From Alphaproteobacteria bacterium (lineage in GTDB: Bacteria; Pseudomonadota; Alphaproteobacteria; Caulobacterales; Caulobacteraceae), in contig JANYET010000052.1 of the NCBI GenBank assembly GCA_025359785.1, positions 124,001 to 188,000 on the forward strand: 64,000 nt of DNA, read 5' to 3'. Both the position numbers and the translations under genes were made by a program. The notes below the pieces were generated by a model. It was not told the origin of the DNA. It was given only the letters and a program-made list of their open reading frames with translations, and searched no databases. Of the stretch, positions 45,243 to 53,689 are shown piece by piece (the first letter of the stretch is position 1; the number at the start of each line of letters is the position of its first letter).

Positions 45243-46493
45243 TCAGGGGCAGGCCTTGTCCGGCACGCAGCGCGGGCGCCAGCTCCGCGCCAGGGCGTCG
45301 GCCTCTGCGATCTCCTGCGGCGACAGGCTGGCGAGGAGTTGCGCCCGCGCTGCGGCCTGCTCCAGGGTCGGGACCCGCTTGGGCTCGCGGGCTTCCGAAA
45401 GCCGCATCCACATCAGGGCCAGCATCGGGTCTTGCGGCGGCCCGACACCGTTGGCGTAGGCCAGACCGACCTTGGCCTGCGCTGTCGCGTCACCCTGGTC
45501 GGCGGCTCTGCGCCACCACTGGAAGGCCTCGATCGGATCGACCGGCGCCCCGGCGCCAACCTCATAGGCGTCGGCCAGCAGCTTCTCCGACGCCAGATGG
45601 CCCTGGGCCGCGGCCTGGTGGTACCAGGCCATCGCCTGTTGCTGGTCTGCGGCGACGCCCCGGCCCTGCCGGTAGGCCTCTCCCAGATTGTACTGGGCAT
45701 AGAGTTCGTGCTTGGCGGCGGCCTGCCGGTACCACCCCAGCCCCGCGGCGACATCCTTGTCCGCGCCCCAGCCGTTGGTGGTCATCACGCCCAGCAAGTT
45801 CTGCGCCTGGGGGAACCCCTTCTCCGCGGCAGGCCGAAGCCAGATCACGGCCTTGCGGTCGTCGCGGCGAAAGCCCGCCTCGCCGAACCGGATGAGGTTG
45901 GCCATCACGAACTGGGCGGGCGCCTCACCGCCCGCCGCCGCTTTCTCGCACCAGGGCCTCGCCGCCTTCGGATCGCGCGGCGTCACCCCGCCCTGCACAT
46001 AAATCACGCAGAGATTGGACTGGGATGCGGTTGCGCCCGCCGCGCCGGCCACCTGTAGCAACCGCAGGCCTTCCGCCTTGTCCTGGGCGACGCCTCGCCC
46101 GAACAGCATCATCAGCCCCAGATCGCCCTTGGCGAAGTGATCGCCTTGATCGGCCGCCTTGCGGTACCAGACCACGGCCTTGGCGCTGTCCTCCGCGACG
46201 CCGGAGCCGAGGTTGTAGGCGCGCCCAACCAGGTATTGCGCCCGTACATCGCCCGTTTCGGCTGCCTCCAGATAGAGCTTGAACGCTCCGACTAGGTCGC
46301 CCCGGACCTCGGCGATCGCGGCGCCCGCGAGGCCTGTCAGCTTGTCGAGGGGCACCGCCGCCTCGTCGGCGGACGTCGGCGGCGCGGCGGGCTGCGCCAC
46401 CGCGGCGCCCGCCAGCGCCAGACCGGCCAAGGCGGCCAAGGCGGCCAAGGCAGCTAACAGTCCGCGGATGCCAGGTCCCGATGCGATGCTCAT
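45243..46493 (-). CDS. Exported Sel1-repeat (TPR-like) protein
   Basis: A 416-residue protein with a signal peptide whose core is an LAA-LAA-LAA tandem. The mature part consists of about seven Sel1 repeats, for example AQYLVGRAYNLGSGVAEDSA and AQYNLGEAYRQGRGVAADQQ, each 36 residues, forming a superhelix for protein contacts. ATG 46493 with AGGGGCTC upstream is preferred over a longer frame. It is divergent from the 408-residue protein and lies in the segment between two rnhA 3' ends. Confidence 0.88.
   Translation of the reverse strand: MSIASGPGIRGLLAALAALAALAGLALAGAAVAQPAAPPTSADEAAVPLDKLTGLAGAAIAEVRGDLVGAFKLYLEAAETGDVRAQYLVGRAYNLGSGVAEDSAKAVVWYRKAADQGDHFAKGDLGLMMLFGRGVAQDKAEGLRLLQVAGAAGATASQSNLCVIYVQGGVTPRDPKAARPWCEKAAAGGEAPAQFVMANLIRFGEAGFRRDDRKAVIWLRPAAEKGFPQAQNLLGVMTTNGWGADKDVAAGLGWYRQAAAKHELYAQYNLGEAYRQGRGVAADQQQAMAWYHQAAAQGHLASEKLLADAYEVGAGAPVDPIEAFQWWRRAADQGDATAQAKVGLAYANGVGPPQDPMLALMWMRLSEAREPKRVPTLEQAAARAQLLASLSPQEIAEADALARSWRPRCVPDKACP
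46425..46451. repeat. Three 9-bp tandem repeats in the Sel1 protein signal peptide
   Basis: GGCCAAGGC is repeated three times in a row. The unit is a multiple of three, so gain or loss would change the hydrophobic core of the signal peptide by Leu-Ala-Ala steps without shifting the frame. Confidence 0.75.
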
Positions 46494-46599
46494 GAGCCCC
46501 TTTTGCCCGTTCGCAGGCCGCACGCGAAACCTCGGCTGGACAGGCTCCGCATTCTTGCCGAAGCTATCAGTTGCAGGGGCACGCACAAAGGGGGGCCGT

Positions 46600-47826
46600 T
46601 TGGCCGGACGGAACGCCATCGCGCCGCGCGCACTGCTCGCCGCGGCGGCCCTGTTGCTGGCTCACGCACCGGCCGTCGCCGCGGCGCCGGCTGTCAGTGA
46701 GCCCTCGCCGCAGCTGCTCGGCATGGCCCGTTTGGTGTACAGGGAGATCTATCGCGCCGCGCCGACCAGCCGCCAGCCCGCCGCGCCCACCCCGGTCGAC
46801 GCCGATCTCCAGGCCTTCGCGGCCGGTGAGATCGCCGGCGAATGCCATCTCGGCTGCAGCTACGGCTGGGGATCGCACCTTCGCGAGGCCGCGCTGGACT
46901 ATGCCGCCCAGCGTTGGGCCGAGCTCGCCCGCCTGGTGGTGAGCCACCGCGAGGACTCCGACCTGCCCTACTTCTACCTAGCGTCGGCGGCCTATCACCT
47001 GGGCTACTACGCCGCTGCGGAGAAATACACGAACGTCGCCTACGCCTTCAGCACGACCTCGGCCTGGCGCTGCGCGGGGCTCTTCGAACAGTGCAATGGG
47101 CAACGTTTCCCCGACGACGAGGTGAAGCTCTTCCTGCAGATTCAGGCCGCCAGGAAACCGCAGCCAATCGCGAGCGGCCCCTTGTCGGAGCCGCAGCGCA
47201 GCGCCATCGACGCCTACCTCGGCTGCGTCGCGCGCAGCGTCCCGCCGCTCGATGACAAGAAAGCCGACGCGCGTTCGATCGCCATCTCCGTCGCGGTGAG
47301 CTGCGAGCCGGCCTCGCGCGACCTGCGCCGCGACATGGAACAGGGCTGGACCGACCACGACCGCGAACAGTTCGCCGCGACCTTCGACCGCGAGAACCTC
47401 AGCGCCGTCACCGGGTTCGTCATGGCGGCCCGCACCGCCACCGGCGGTCCGCCGCTCCCGCCGCCGCCCGCGCCACCCCGACCGCAAACACACCCGCAGG
47501 CGCCGCAGGTCATGTCCAAACCCGCGTCGGCCTGCGGATCGCCGGCGGCCTATCGGCGGTCCATCGCCCTGCTCGCGGAGGCCAGCGCCGCCGCCAGGGC
47601 GCCCGTACCGAGCACCGACCAGGTGAGCACATTGCTGAAACAGGCCCTCGACGCGCTCGGAAGCGCCTACGTCCTTCCAGGCCTGATCGATGACAGCGGC
47701 ATGCACTTGATCCTCGCCAACGAGGCCGAGCGAAAGGGAGACCTGGGCCTCGCCAACTCCATGCGCCGGCGCATTCTCGAGGAGCGGCTACGCCTCTATC
47801 GGGATGGGGCTCACCGAAGCTGCTAG
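46600..47826 (+). CDS. Exported protein of unknown function, divergent from the Sel1 gene
   Basis: A 408-residue protein. The likely start is TTG 46600 with AAAGGGGGG just upstream, which gives a signal peptide ([19 protein letters not shown]). The mature part has a cysteine-rich helical region ([22 protein letters not shown]), a TPR-like helix pair ([20 protein letters not shown]), a Pro-rich linker and a C-terminal helical domain ([17 protein letters not shown] on). No family recognised. Its TAG stop shares the CTAG tetranucleotide with the rnhA stop on the other strand. The frame is open to 46279 upstream. Confidence 0.65.
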   Translation: MAGRNAIAPRALLAAAALLLAHAPAVAAAPAVSEPSPQLLGMARLVYREIYRAAPTSRQPAAPTPVDADLQAFAAGEIAGECHLGCSYGWGSHLREAALDYAAQRWAELARLVVSHREDSDLPYFYLASAAYHLGYYAAAEKYTNVAYAFSTTSAWRCAGLFEQCNGQRFPDDEVKLFLQIQAARKPQPIASGPLSEPQRSAIDAYLGCVARSVPPLDDKKADARSIAISVAVSCEPASRDLRRDMEQGWTDHDREQFAATFDRENLSAVTGFVMAARTATGGPPLPPPPAPPRPQTHPQAPQVMSKPASACGSPAAYRRSIALLAEASAAARAPVPSTDQVSTLLKQALDALGSAYVLPGLIDDSGMHLILANEAERKGDLGLANSMRRRILEERLRLYRDGAHRSC

Positions 47827-48275
47827 CGCCTCGCCGCCGCCAGCGTCTCTTCCATCCCCTGCCGCGCCAGCGCATCGGCGCGCTCGTTATGTTCGTGGCC
47901 GGCGTGGCCCTTGACCCAGCGCCAGCTTACCTCGTGGCGCAGCCGCGCCGCGTCGAGCCGTTTCCACAGGTCGTCGTTCTTCACGGGCTTCTTGTCCGCG
48001 GTCAGCCAGCCGCGGCGCTTCCAGTTGTGGATCCACTCCGAGATGCCCTTCATCACATAGGTCGAATCCGTGTGCAGCTCGACCTTGCAGGGCTTCGTGA
48101 GCGCCTCCAGCGCCTGGATCGCCGCCATCATCTCCATGCGGTTGTTGGTGGTGGCGAGCTCCCCGCCGCAGAGCACTTTTTCGGTCCCGGCGGCGTGCAG
48201 CACCGCGCCCCAGCCACCCGGCCCGGGATTGCCGGAACAGGCGCCGTCCGTATGGATCACCACCTGCGGCGTCAT
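47823..48275 (-). CDS. rnhA: Ribonuclease HI
   Basis: A 150-residue enzyme that cleaves the RNA strand of RNA-DNA hybrids. The catalytic Asp, Glu, Asp and Asp are in [40 protein letters not shown] and ADALARQG, with the catalytic-type His in [13 protein letters not shown]. Its start overlaps the thrB stop (ATGA), and the two are co-translated. Its 3' end is duplicated at 45111-45198. Confidence 0.97.
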   Translation of the reverse strand: MTPQVVIHTDGACSGNPGPGGWGAVLHAAGTEKVLCGGELATTNNRMEMMAAIQALEALTKPCKVELHTDSTYVMKGISEWIHNWKRRGWLTADKKPVKNDDLWKRLDAARLRHEVSWRWVKGHAGHEHNERADALARQGMEETLAAARR

Positions 48276-49252
48276 GCGCCTGCCTTGGACATCGGGGCTC
48301 CAAACAACACCAGGTCCGGCGACGAACGGTGCACCGCCAGCTTGCGCTCGTACTCCAGCGGGTCCTTGGGCCGCACCAGCGCGCCGGCCGGCGTCGCGCC
48401 CCAATCCGCCAACCGGGTCAGGAAGAACCGCATCGCCGCCCCGTGCGCCAGCACCGGCAGGGCCGCTCGTTCGAGATCGGACAACGGCCGCAGGCTTTCG
48501 TAGCCGGCCACCAACTGGCGGGCCGAGGTGATGTTGAAACTCCCGTCCGGCTCGAAGCACCAGGCGTTGAGCGCGATGGCCAGGTCATAGGCCAAGGCGT
48601 CCACGCAGGCGAAATAGAAGTCGATGGCGCCGGCGAATTGTCCCTTTGAAAAGAACACGTTGTCGGGGAAGAAGTCGGCGTGGATGATGCCCTGTGGCAG
48701 CCCGCGCGGCCACTGCGAGGCCAATAGTTCGAGATCGGACGATATTGTCGCGGCCAGCCCGGGCTTCAGATCTTCCGCCGCCAGGGCCAGGCCCTGGAAC
48801 ATCGGCGCCCAGGCCGCTTGCCCCAGGTCGTTGGCCCGCACGCCGGGATAGCTCGCCGCCGCCAGGTGCAGCAGCGCCAGGCCCGCGCCCGCTTCGCGGC
48901 AATGCGCGGCCGTGGGCCTTCGCACCGCCAGGCCGGACAGGAACGAGACGATGGCGCAGGGCTTGCCGCGCACCGTCTTCAAGAGCCGCCCCTCGCGGTC
49001 CGGGATCGGCGTCGCGCTCGGGAACCGTCGCTCGGCGATCCAGCGCAGCAGCTCCAGGAAAAATGGCAGATCGTCGGCCCGCACGCGGCGCTCGTAGATC
49101 GTCAGGAAATACCGCCCCGCCTCGGTCTCCAGCAGGAAGTTGGAGTTCTCGACGCCTTCGGCCACGCCCTTCAGGCTGAGCGCGGCGCCCAGGTCGAAGT
49201 CGGCCAGCAGCCCGGCCAGCTCCTCGTCCGTGATATCGGTATAGACCGCCAT
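48272..49252 (-). CDS. thrB: Homoserine kinase (ThrB2, choline-kinase-like)
   Basis: A 326-residue enzyme of the alphaproteobacterial-type homoserine kinase family, which phosphorylates homoserine for threonine synthesis. It has the kinase fold motifs [11 protein letters not shown], the catalytic loop [13 protein letters not shown], and the metal-binding [18 protein letters not shown]. It forms ispH-thrB-rnhA with its neighbours, here separated from ispH by a toxin-antitoxin module. Confidence 0.95.
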   Translation of the reverse strand: MAVYTDITDEELAGLLADFDLGAALSLKGVAEGVENSNFLLETEAGRYFLTIYERRVRADDLPFFLELLRWIAERRFPSATPIPDREGRLLKTVRGKPCAIVSFLSGLAVRRPTAAHCREAGAGLALLHLAAASYPGVRANDLGQAAWAPMFQGLALAAEDLKPGLAATISSDLELLASQWPRGLPQGIIHADFFPDNVFFSKGQFAGAIDFYFACVDALAYDLAIALNAWCFEPDGSFNITSARQLVAGYESLRPLSDLERAALPVLAHGAAMRFFLTRLADWGATPAGALVRPKDPLEYERKLAVHRSSPDLVLFGAPMSKAGA

Positions 49253-49329
49253 CCGCCCCCGATGGGCGAGGTCGGCAAAGCGGTCAAGACGTTCGGGCGA
49301 AGTGTGGTAGGCTAAACCAGTAGCCAGAC

Positions 49330-49557
49330 GTGACTTACCTCAAGATTACTCAGACCGACGCGGGCCTCGCGATCGTCCTCAATGACGAGGCTCGGGATCT
49401 GCTGGATGCAAGGGATGGCGCCCAGGTCAGTCTGGAAATCTCCGAAGACGGCAAGGTCTTCCTGCACGGACGGGACATGTCGCCGGAAGCTCGCCGCACG
49501 CGAGGGCGCGCCTTTATCAAGCGATACCAGAAGACCTTCGACGCCCTGGCGAAATAG
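49330..49557 (+). CDS. AbrB/SpoVT-like antitoxin of a Doc module
   Basis: A 75-residue protein. LKITQTDAGLAIVLNDEARD is a swapped-hairpin AbrB-type DNA-binding half, and the basic tail (RAFIKRYQKTFDALAK) is the region that usually binds the toxin. The start is GTG 49330; no strong ribosome-binding site is seen. The doc gene begins 3 bp after its stop. It is inserted opposite in direction to ispH and thrB. Confidence 0.8.
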   Translation: MTYLKITQTDAGLAIVLNDEARDLLDARDGAQVSLEISEDGKVFLHGRDMSPEARRTRGRAFIKRYQKTFDALAK

Positions 49558-49560
49558 TCC

Positions 49561-49945
49561 ATGGTCGAGCCTTTTTGGATCGACCGGGGGTTAATCCTCG
49601 GGCTGTACGAGGACGTGGTCGCCGCGTCGGGCGGAGCCTTCGGCGTCGTCGGGCGGAGCCTTCGGCGTCAGGGACGAGGGATTGCTCGACTCTGCGCTCG
49701 CGCGGCCGCTCAATAGACGGGCCTACGAAGGGGTCACCGATCTCCTGGAGCTGGCGGCTAACTACGCCGTCGGTATCTCGTCAAACCATCCCTTCATCGA
49801 CGGCAACAAACGCGTGGCATTCATGGCCATGGGTCAATTTCTAAACCACAACGGCATCGATCTGACGGCGAGCGACGCGGACGCGACGGCGACAATGCTG
49901 TCGGTCGCGCGCAGCGAATTGACGATCGAACAGGTGGCGGCCTAG
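49561..49945 (+). pseudogene. doc: Doc/Fic-type toxin gene, frameshifted by a 22-bp tandem duplication
   Basis: ATG 49561 begins the Doc N-terminus (VEPFWIDRGLILGLYEDVVA), and a second frame from 49679 gives the rest: GLLDSALARP, the Fic motif HPFIDGNKR and a full C-terminus ending in ELTIEQVAA. Between them, 49626-49647 is repeated exactly at 49648-49669. Removing one copy restores GGAFGVRDEGLLDSALARP and one continuous frame. Doc toxins phosphorylate elongation factor EF-Tu. As it stands, the product would end after about 50 residues. Confidence 0.9.
49626..49669 (+). repeat. Exact 22-bp tandem duplication inside doc
   Basis: Two adjacent copies of a 22-bp unit starting GTCGGGCGGAGCC. Since 22 is not a multiple of three, the duplication shifts the frame by one base and inactivates doc. 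Confidence 0.97.
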
Positions 49946-49974
49946 CTTAGATCACGGACCGCGCCGGCGCGAAC

Positions 49975-50928
49975 CTAAGCCAACACCCGCGGCAGCTTGA
50001 AGCTCACCGTCTCGCGCTCGGCGTCGATCTCCTCGACCGACACCGCAAAGCTCCGCGACAGCCGGTCGATCACGCCCTGCACCAGCACCTCCGGCGCCGA
50101 GGCGCCCGCGGTCACGCCGACCACCTGGACGCCGTCGAGCCACGCCAGATCGAGGCCGTCGGCGTCGTCGATCAGATGGGCCACCGATCCGGCTCGCCGG
50201 GCCACTTCAGCAAGGCGCACCGAGTTGGACGAATTGGCGCTGCCGAGCACCAGCAGCACCTGGCTGCGGGCCGCAACCGCCTTGACCGCCTCCTGGCGGT
50301 TGGTGGTGGCGTAGCAGATGTCTTCCTTGTAAGGCGCGGCGATCGCAGGGAAGCGGCCGCGCAGCGCGGCGACGATCTCGGCGGTGTCGTCCACCGACAG
50401 GGTCGTCTGGGTGACGAAGGCGACGTTGGCCGGGTCCTTGGGCGTGAAGGCCTGGGCGTCCGCCACCGTCTCGATCAGCACCACCGCGCCCTCCGGCAGC
50501 TGGCCCATGGTGCCCACCACCTCCGGGTGCCCGGCATGGCCGATCAGCACGATTTCGCGGCCCGCGTCGAAGTGGCGGCCAGCCTCCACGTGCACCTTCG
50601 AGACCAGCGGGCAGGTGGCGTCGAGGTAGAGCATCTTTCGCGCCTTGGCCTCGGCGGGCACCGCCTTCGGCACGCCGTGGGCGGAGAACACCACCGGCCG
50701 GTCCGGCGGGCATTCGGCCAGTTCCTCGACGAACACCGCGCCCAGCGCCTTCAGCCGCTCGACCACATGGCGGTTGTGGACGATCTCGTGGCGCACATAG
50801 ACCGGCGCGCCATACTTGGCGATCCCCCGCTCGACGATCTGGATCGCCCGGTCGACGCCGGCGCAGAACCCGCGCGGCGTGGCCAGCAGGATGGTGAGCG
50901 GCGGACGGGCGGCGGGAGCTTGCGACAT
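49975..50928 (-). CDS. ispH: 4-hydroxy-3-methylbut-2-enyl diphosphate reductase
   Basis: A 317-residue [4Fe-4S] enzyme that performs the last step of the MEP isoprenoid pathway, making IPP and DMAPP. The three cluster cysteines lie in [22 protein letters not shown] and [13 protein letters not shown]; the substrate-binding His and Glu in [14 protein letters not shown], and GSANSSNS and TAGASAPE complete the site. ATG 50928 is chosen over an in-frame ATG at 50937 because AGGT is at better spacing from it. Confidence 0.97.
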   Translation of the reverse strand: MSQAPAARPPLTILLATPRGFCAGVDRAIQIVERGIAKYGAPVYVRHEIVHNRHVVERLKALGAVFVEELAECPPDRPVVFSAHGVPKAVPAEAKARKMLYLDATCPLVSKVHVEAGRHFDAGREIVLIGHAGHPEVVGTMGQLPEGAVVLIETVADAQAFTPKDPANVAFVTQTTLSVDDTAEIVAALRGRFPAIAAPYKEDICYATTNRQEAVKAVAARSQVLLVLGSANSSNSVRLAEVARRAGSVAHLIDDADGLDLAWLDGVQVVGVTAGASAPEVLVQGVIDRLSRSFAVSVEEIDAERETVSFKLPRVLA

Positions 50929-51100
50929 CGGCTGCATACCTAGGCCGTCCGCCTCGGCAAGGTAAGGGGGCTGGGCCGCCAGCCGCGTTGCCGCCACAGT
51001 CTCCAGGCTGTAGTAGAAGCCGACCGCGCGAGCGCTCGCGCGCGCCTCAACTTCCCGCGCGAACCTGTTCGCGCCCCCTCAAGTTACACGGACGCCCGCC

Positions 51101-51817
51101 ATGCGCCGCCTCGCTCTGCTCACCGCCGCCGCCATGATGGTCGCGGCTCCCTTCGCCGCCCACGCCCAGTATGGCGGCGCCCAAGGCCCCGGCGGCGGCA
51201 GCCGTGGCGGCGGCCAGGATCAGAAGCAGTCGGAAGACGATTCCAAGAAGAAGAAGCGCGACAAGGAATGGGGCGACAGCTCCGCGCCCCTGCCGGCCCT
51301 GCGCAATTCCGGTCCCTGCCCCTTCGTGAAGTCGCTCTACGACGCCAGCCGCTACGTGGAATTCAAGGACGCCAAGGAGGCTTCGGCCAACGTCGCCTAC
51401 TCCGGTGAGATCCAGGGCATTTCGGCTGGCTGCCAGTACAAGGATGACGAGCCGATCAAGGTGGTGATGGATGTGCTGTTCGAGCTGGGCAAGGGCCCGC
51501 AGGCCACCGCCGGCTCCAAGACCTATCACTATTGGGTGGCCGTCACCGACCGCAACCGCGAGATCATCAGCCGCCAGAACTTCGACCTGCCGGTCACCTT
51601 CGCGGCCGGCAAGGACCGGGCCTACGTCACCGATTCCATCGCCAACATCGTGATCCCACGCGGCTCGATGACCACCTCCGGCGCCAACTTCGAGATCCTG
51701 GTGGGCTTCGACGTCACCCCGCAGATGGCCGAGTTCAACCGCCAGGGTAAGCGCTTCCGGGTGAACGCCGGGACGTCCGCGCTCGCCGCCGCCGGGAACG
51801 CCTCGACGCGGCGATGA
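51101..51817 (+). CDS. Exported protein of unknown function, coupled to argS
   Basis: A 238-residue protein with signal peptide ([18 protein letters not shown]), a Gly/Gln-rich and Lys-rich linker ([16 protein letters not shown]), then a compact domain with one Cys pair ([20 protein letters not shown] and [12 protein letters not shown]). The same arrangement next to argS is common in Caulobacterales. Its stop overlaps the argS ATG (ATGA). Function unknown. Confidence 0.8.
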   Translation: MRRLALLTAAAMMVAAPFAAHAQYGGAQGPGGGSRGGGQDQKQSEDDSKKKKRDKEWGDSSAPLPALRNSGPCPFVKSLYDASRYVEFKDAKEASANVAYSGEIQGISAGCQYKDDEPIKVVMDVLFELGKGPQATAGSKTYHYWVAVTDRNREIISRQNFDLPVTFAAGKDRAYVTDSIANIVIPRGSMTTSGANFEILVGFDVTPQMAEFNRQGKRFRVNAGTSALAAAGNASTRR

Positions 51818-53613
51818 GCGACCTGAAATCGCAGTTGAGCGAAGCGGTCGAGGCCGCCTTCGCCGGCCTTGGCTTGCCGGCCGAACTGGGCCGGGTGACC
51901 GTCTCGGACCGCCCGGACCTCGCCGACTTTCAGTCGAACGGCGCGCTCGCCGCCGCCAAGCGCGTGGGCAAGAATCCGCGTGAGATCGCCGCCGCCGTCG
52001 CCGAGCGGCTGTCCGGCGATCCGCGCCTCGCCACCGTCGAGATCGCCGGCCCCGGCTTTATCAACCTGAAGCTCTCCGACGCCGCGCTCACCGACCGGGC
52101 CCGAGCCATCGCCGCCGATCCGCGCCTCGGCGCCGAGACGGTGGCCCAGCCCCGCCGCGTCCTGGTCGACTACGGCGGCCCCAACGTCGCCAAGCCGATG
52201 CATGTGGGCCACCTGCGCGCCTCGATCATCGGGGAGTCCATCAAGCGCATCTACCGGTTCCGCGGCGACGCGGTGAAGGGCGACGCCCACTTCGGCGACT
52301 GGGGCTACCAGATGGGCCTGCTGATCGGCGCGGTGATGGACGAGCACCCCGCCATCGCGGCGGCCGTCGAGCGGCTGAACGCGGGGATCGAGCCCCCCGG
52401 CGCGGCCGGCGCGGCCGCGTTCAACACCGTCACCCTGGCCGACCTCGACCGGCTCTATCCGGAGGCCGCCGCCAAGGGGAAGGCCGACACCGACTACCGC
52501 GACCGCGCGCGGCGCATCACCGCGGCGCTGCAGGACAGAAAGCCCGGTTACCACGCGCTCTGGCAGCGATTCCGCGACGTGACCCAGGTAGCCCTGGAGC
52601 GCGACTTCCACGCCCTGGGCGTCGACTTCGACCTCTGGAAAGGCGAGAGCGACGTCGAGGACCTGATTGACCCGATGGTCGCCGAACTCGACGCCAAGGG
52701 CCTCCTGGTCGACGACCAGGGCGCGCGGATCATCCGCGTCGTCCGCGACGGCGACAAGAAGGAGCTGCCGCCCCTGCTGGTGGTCTCCTCCGAGGGCTCG
52801 GCCATGTACGGCACGACCGACCTGGCCACCATCCTCGACCGCAAGCGCGAGTTCGCGCCCAACCTGGTCATCTACTGCGTCGACCAGCGCCAGGCCGACC
52901 ATTTCGAGATCGTCTTCCGCGCCGCCTACCTGGCCGGTTATGCCCTTGAGGGCGAGCTGAACCACGTGGGCTTCGGCACCATGAACGGGACCGACGGCAA
53001 GCCCTTCAAGACCCGCGAGGGCGGCGTCCTGAAGCTCAACGACATGATCGAGATGACCCGCGCCAAGGCTCGCGAACGCCTGCACGAGGCCGGCCTCGGC
53101 GAGAACCTGACGCCCGAGGACTTCGAGGACATCGCCGGCAAGGTCGCGGTCGCGGCGCTGAAGTTCGCCGACCTGCAGAACTTTCGCGGCACCTCCTACG
53201 TCTTCGACCTCGACCGCTTCACCAGCTTCGAGGGCAAGACCGGTCCCTACCTGCTCTATCAGGCCGTCCGGATAAAATCGGTGCTGCGACGGGCTGCCGC
53301 GGAAGGTTTTGGGGCTGAGGGCGCCGCCGCCGGTCCGATCACCGTCGCCGAGCCGGCCGAACGCGAACTCACCCTGACGCTGGACGCCTTCGAAACCGCG
53401 CTCGCCGAGGCCTACGACCGCTACGCCCCCAACGCGCTCGCCGAGCACGCCTATCGCCTCAGCCAGGCCTTCTCCAAGTTCTACGCCGGCTGCCCGATCC
53501 TGCAGGCCGAGCCGCAGGTCCGCGCCTCGCGCCTGGCGCTCGCCGGCGCCACGCTGGCTCAGCTCGAACGCGCCCTCGACCTCCTCGGCATCGCCGTTCC
53601 GGAGCGGATGTAG
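51814..53613 (+). CDS. argS: Arginyl-tRNA synthetase
   Basis: A 599-residue class I aminoacyl-tRNA synthetase. The N-terminal Add-1 domain is followed by the HIGH-type motif [20 protein letters not shown], the catalytic domain, a KMSK-like loop ([14 protein letters not shown]) and the DALR anticodon-binding domain ([20 protein letters not shown]). Length is normal. Translated from a 4-bp overlap with the preceding gene. Confidence 0.98.
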   Translation: MSDLKSQLSEAVEAAFAGLGLPAELGRVTVSDRPDLADFQSNGALAAAKRVGKNPREIAAAVAERLSGDPRLATVEIAGPGFINLKLSDAALTDRARAIAADPRLGAETVAQPRRVLVDYGGPNVAKPMHVGHLRASIIGESIKRIYRFRGDAVKGDAHFGDWGYQMGLLIGAVMDEHPAIAAAVERLNAGIEPPGAAGAAAFNTVTLADLDRLYPEAAAKGKADTDYRDRARRITAALQDRKPGYHALWQRFRDVTQVALERDFHALGVDFDLWKGESDVEDLIDPMVAELDAKGLLVDDQGARIIRVVRDGDKKELPPLLVVSSEGSAMYGTTDLATILDRKREFAPNLVIYCVDQRQADHFEIVFRAAYLAGYALEGELNHVGFGTMNGTDGKPFKTREGGVLKLNDMIEMTRAKARERLHEAGLGENLTPEDFEDIAGKVAVAALKFADLQNFRGTSYVFDLDRFTSFEGKTGPYLLYQAVRIKSVLRRAAAEGFGAEGAAAGPITVAEPAERELTLTLDAFETALAEAYDRYAPNALAEHAYRLSQAFSKFYAGCPILQAEPQVRASRLALAGATLAQLERALDLLGIAVPERM

Positions 53614-53689
53614 CGTCGCCCAAACCCGGAATGCCTCGCGGCTGTGACTCTGCGGCAAAACAGGGGATAACAGCGGCCGGAGGGCTTGG

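Noticed and set aside
45175..45411. 78-residue minus-strand frame next to the rnhA fragment
   Set aside because: It is an out-of-frame overlap of the Sel1 gene end and the fragment, with no start signal.
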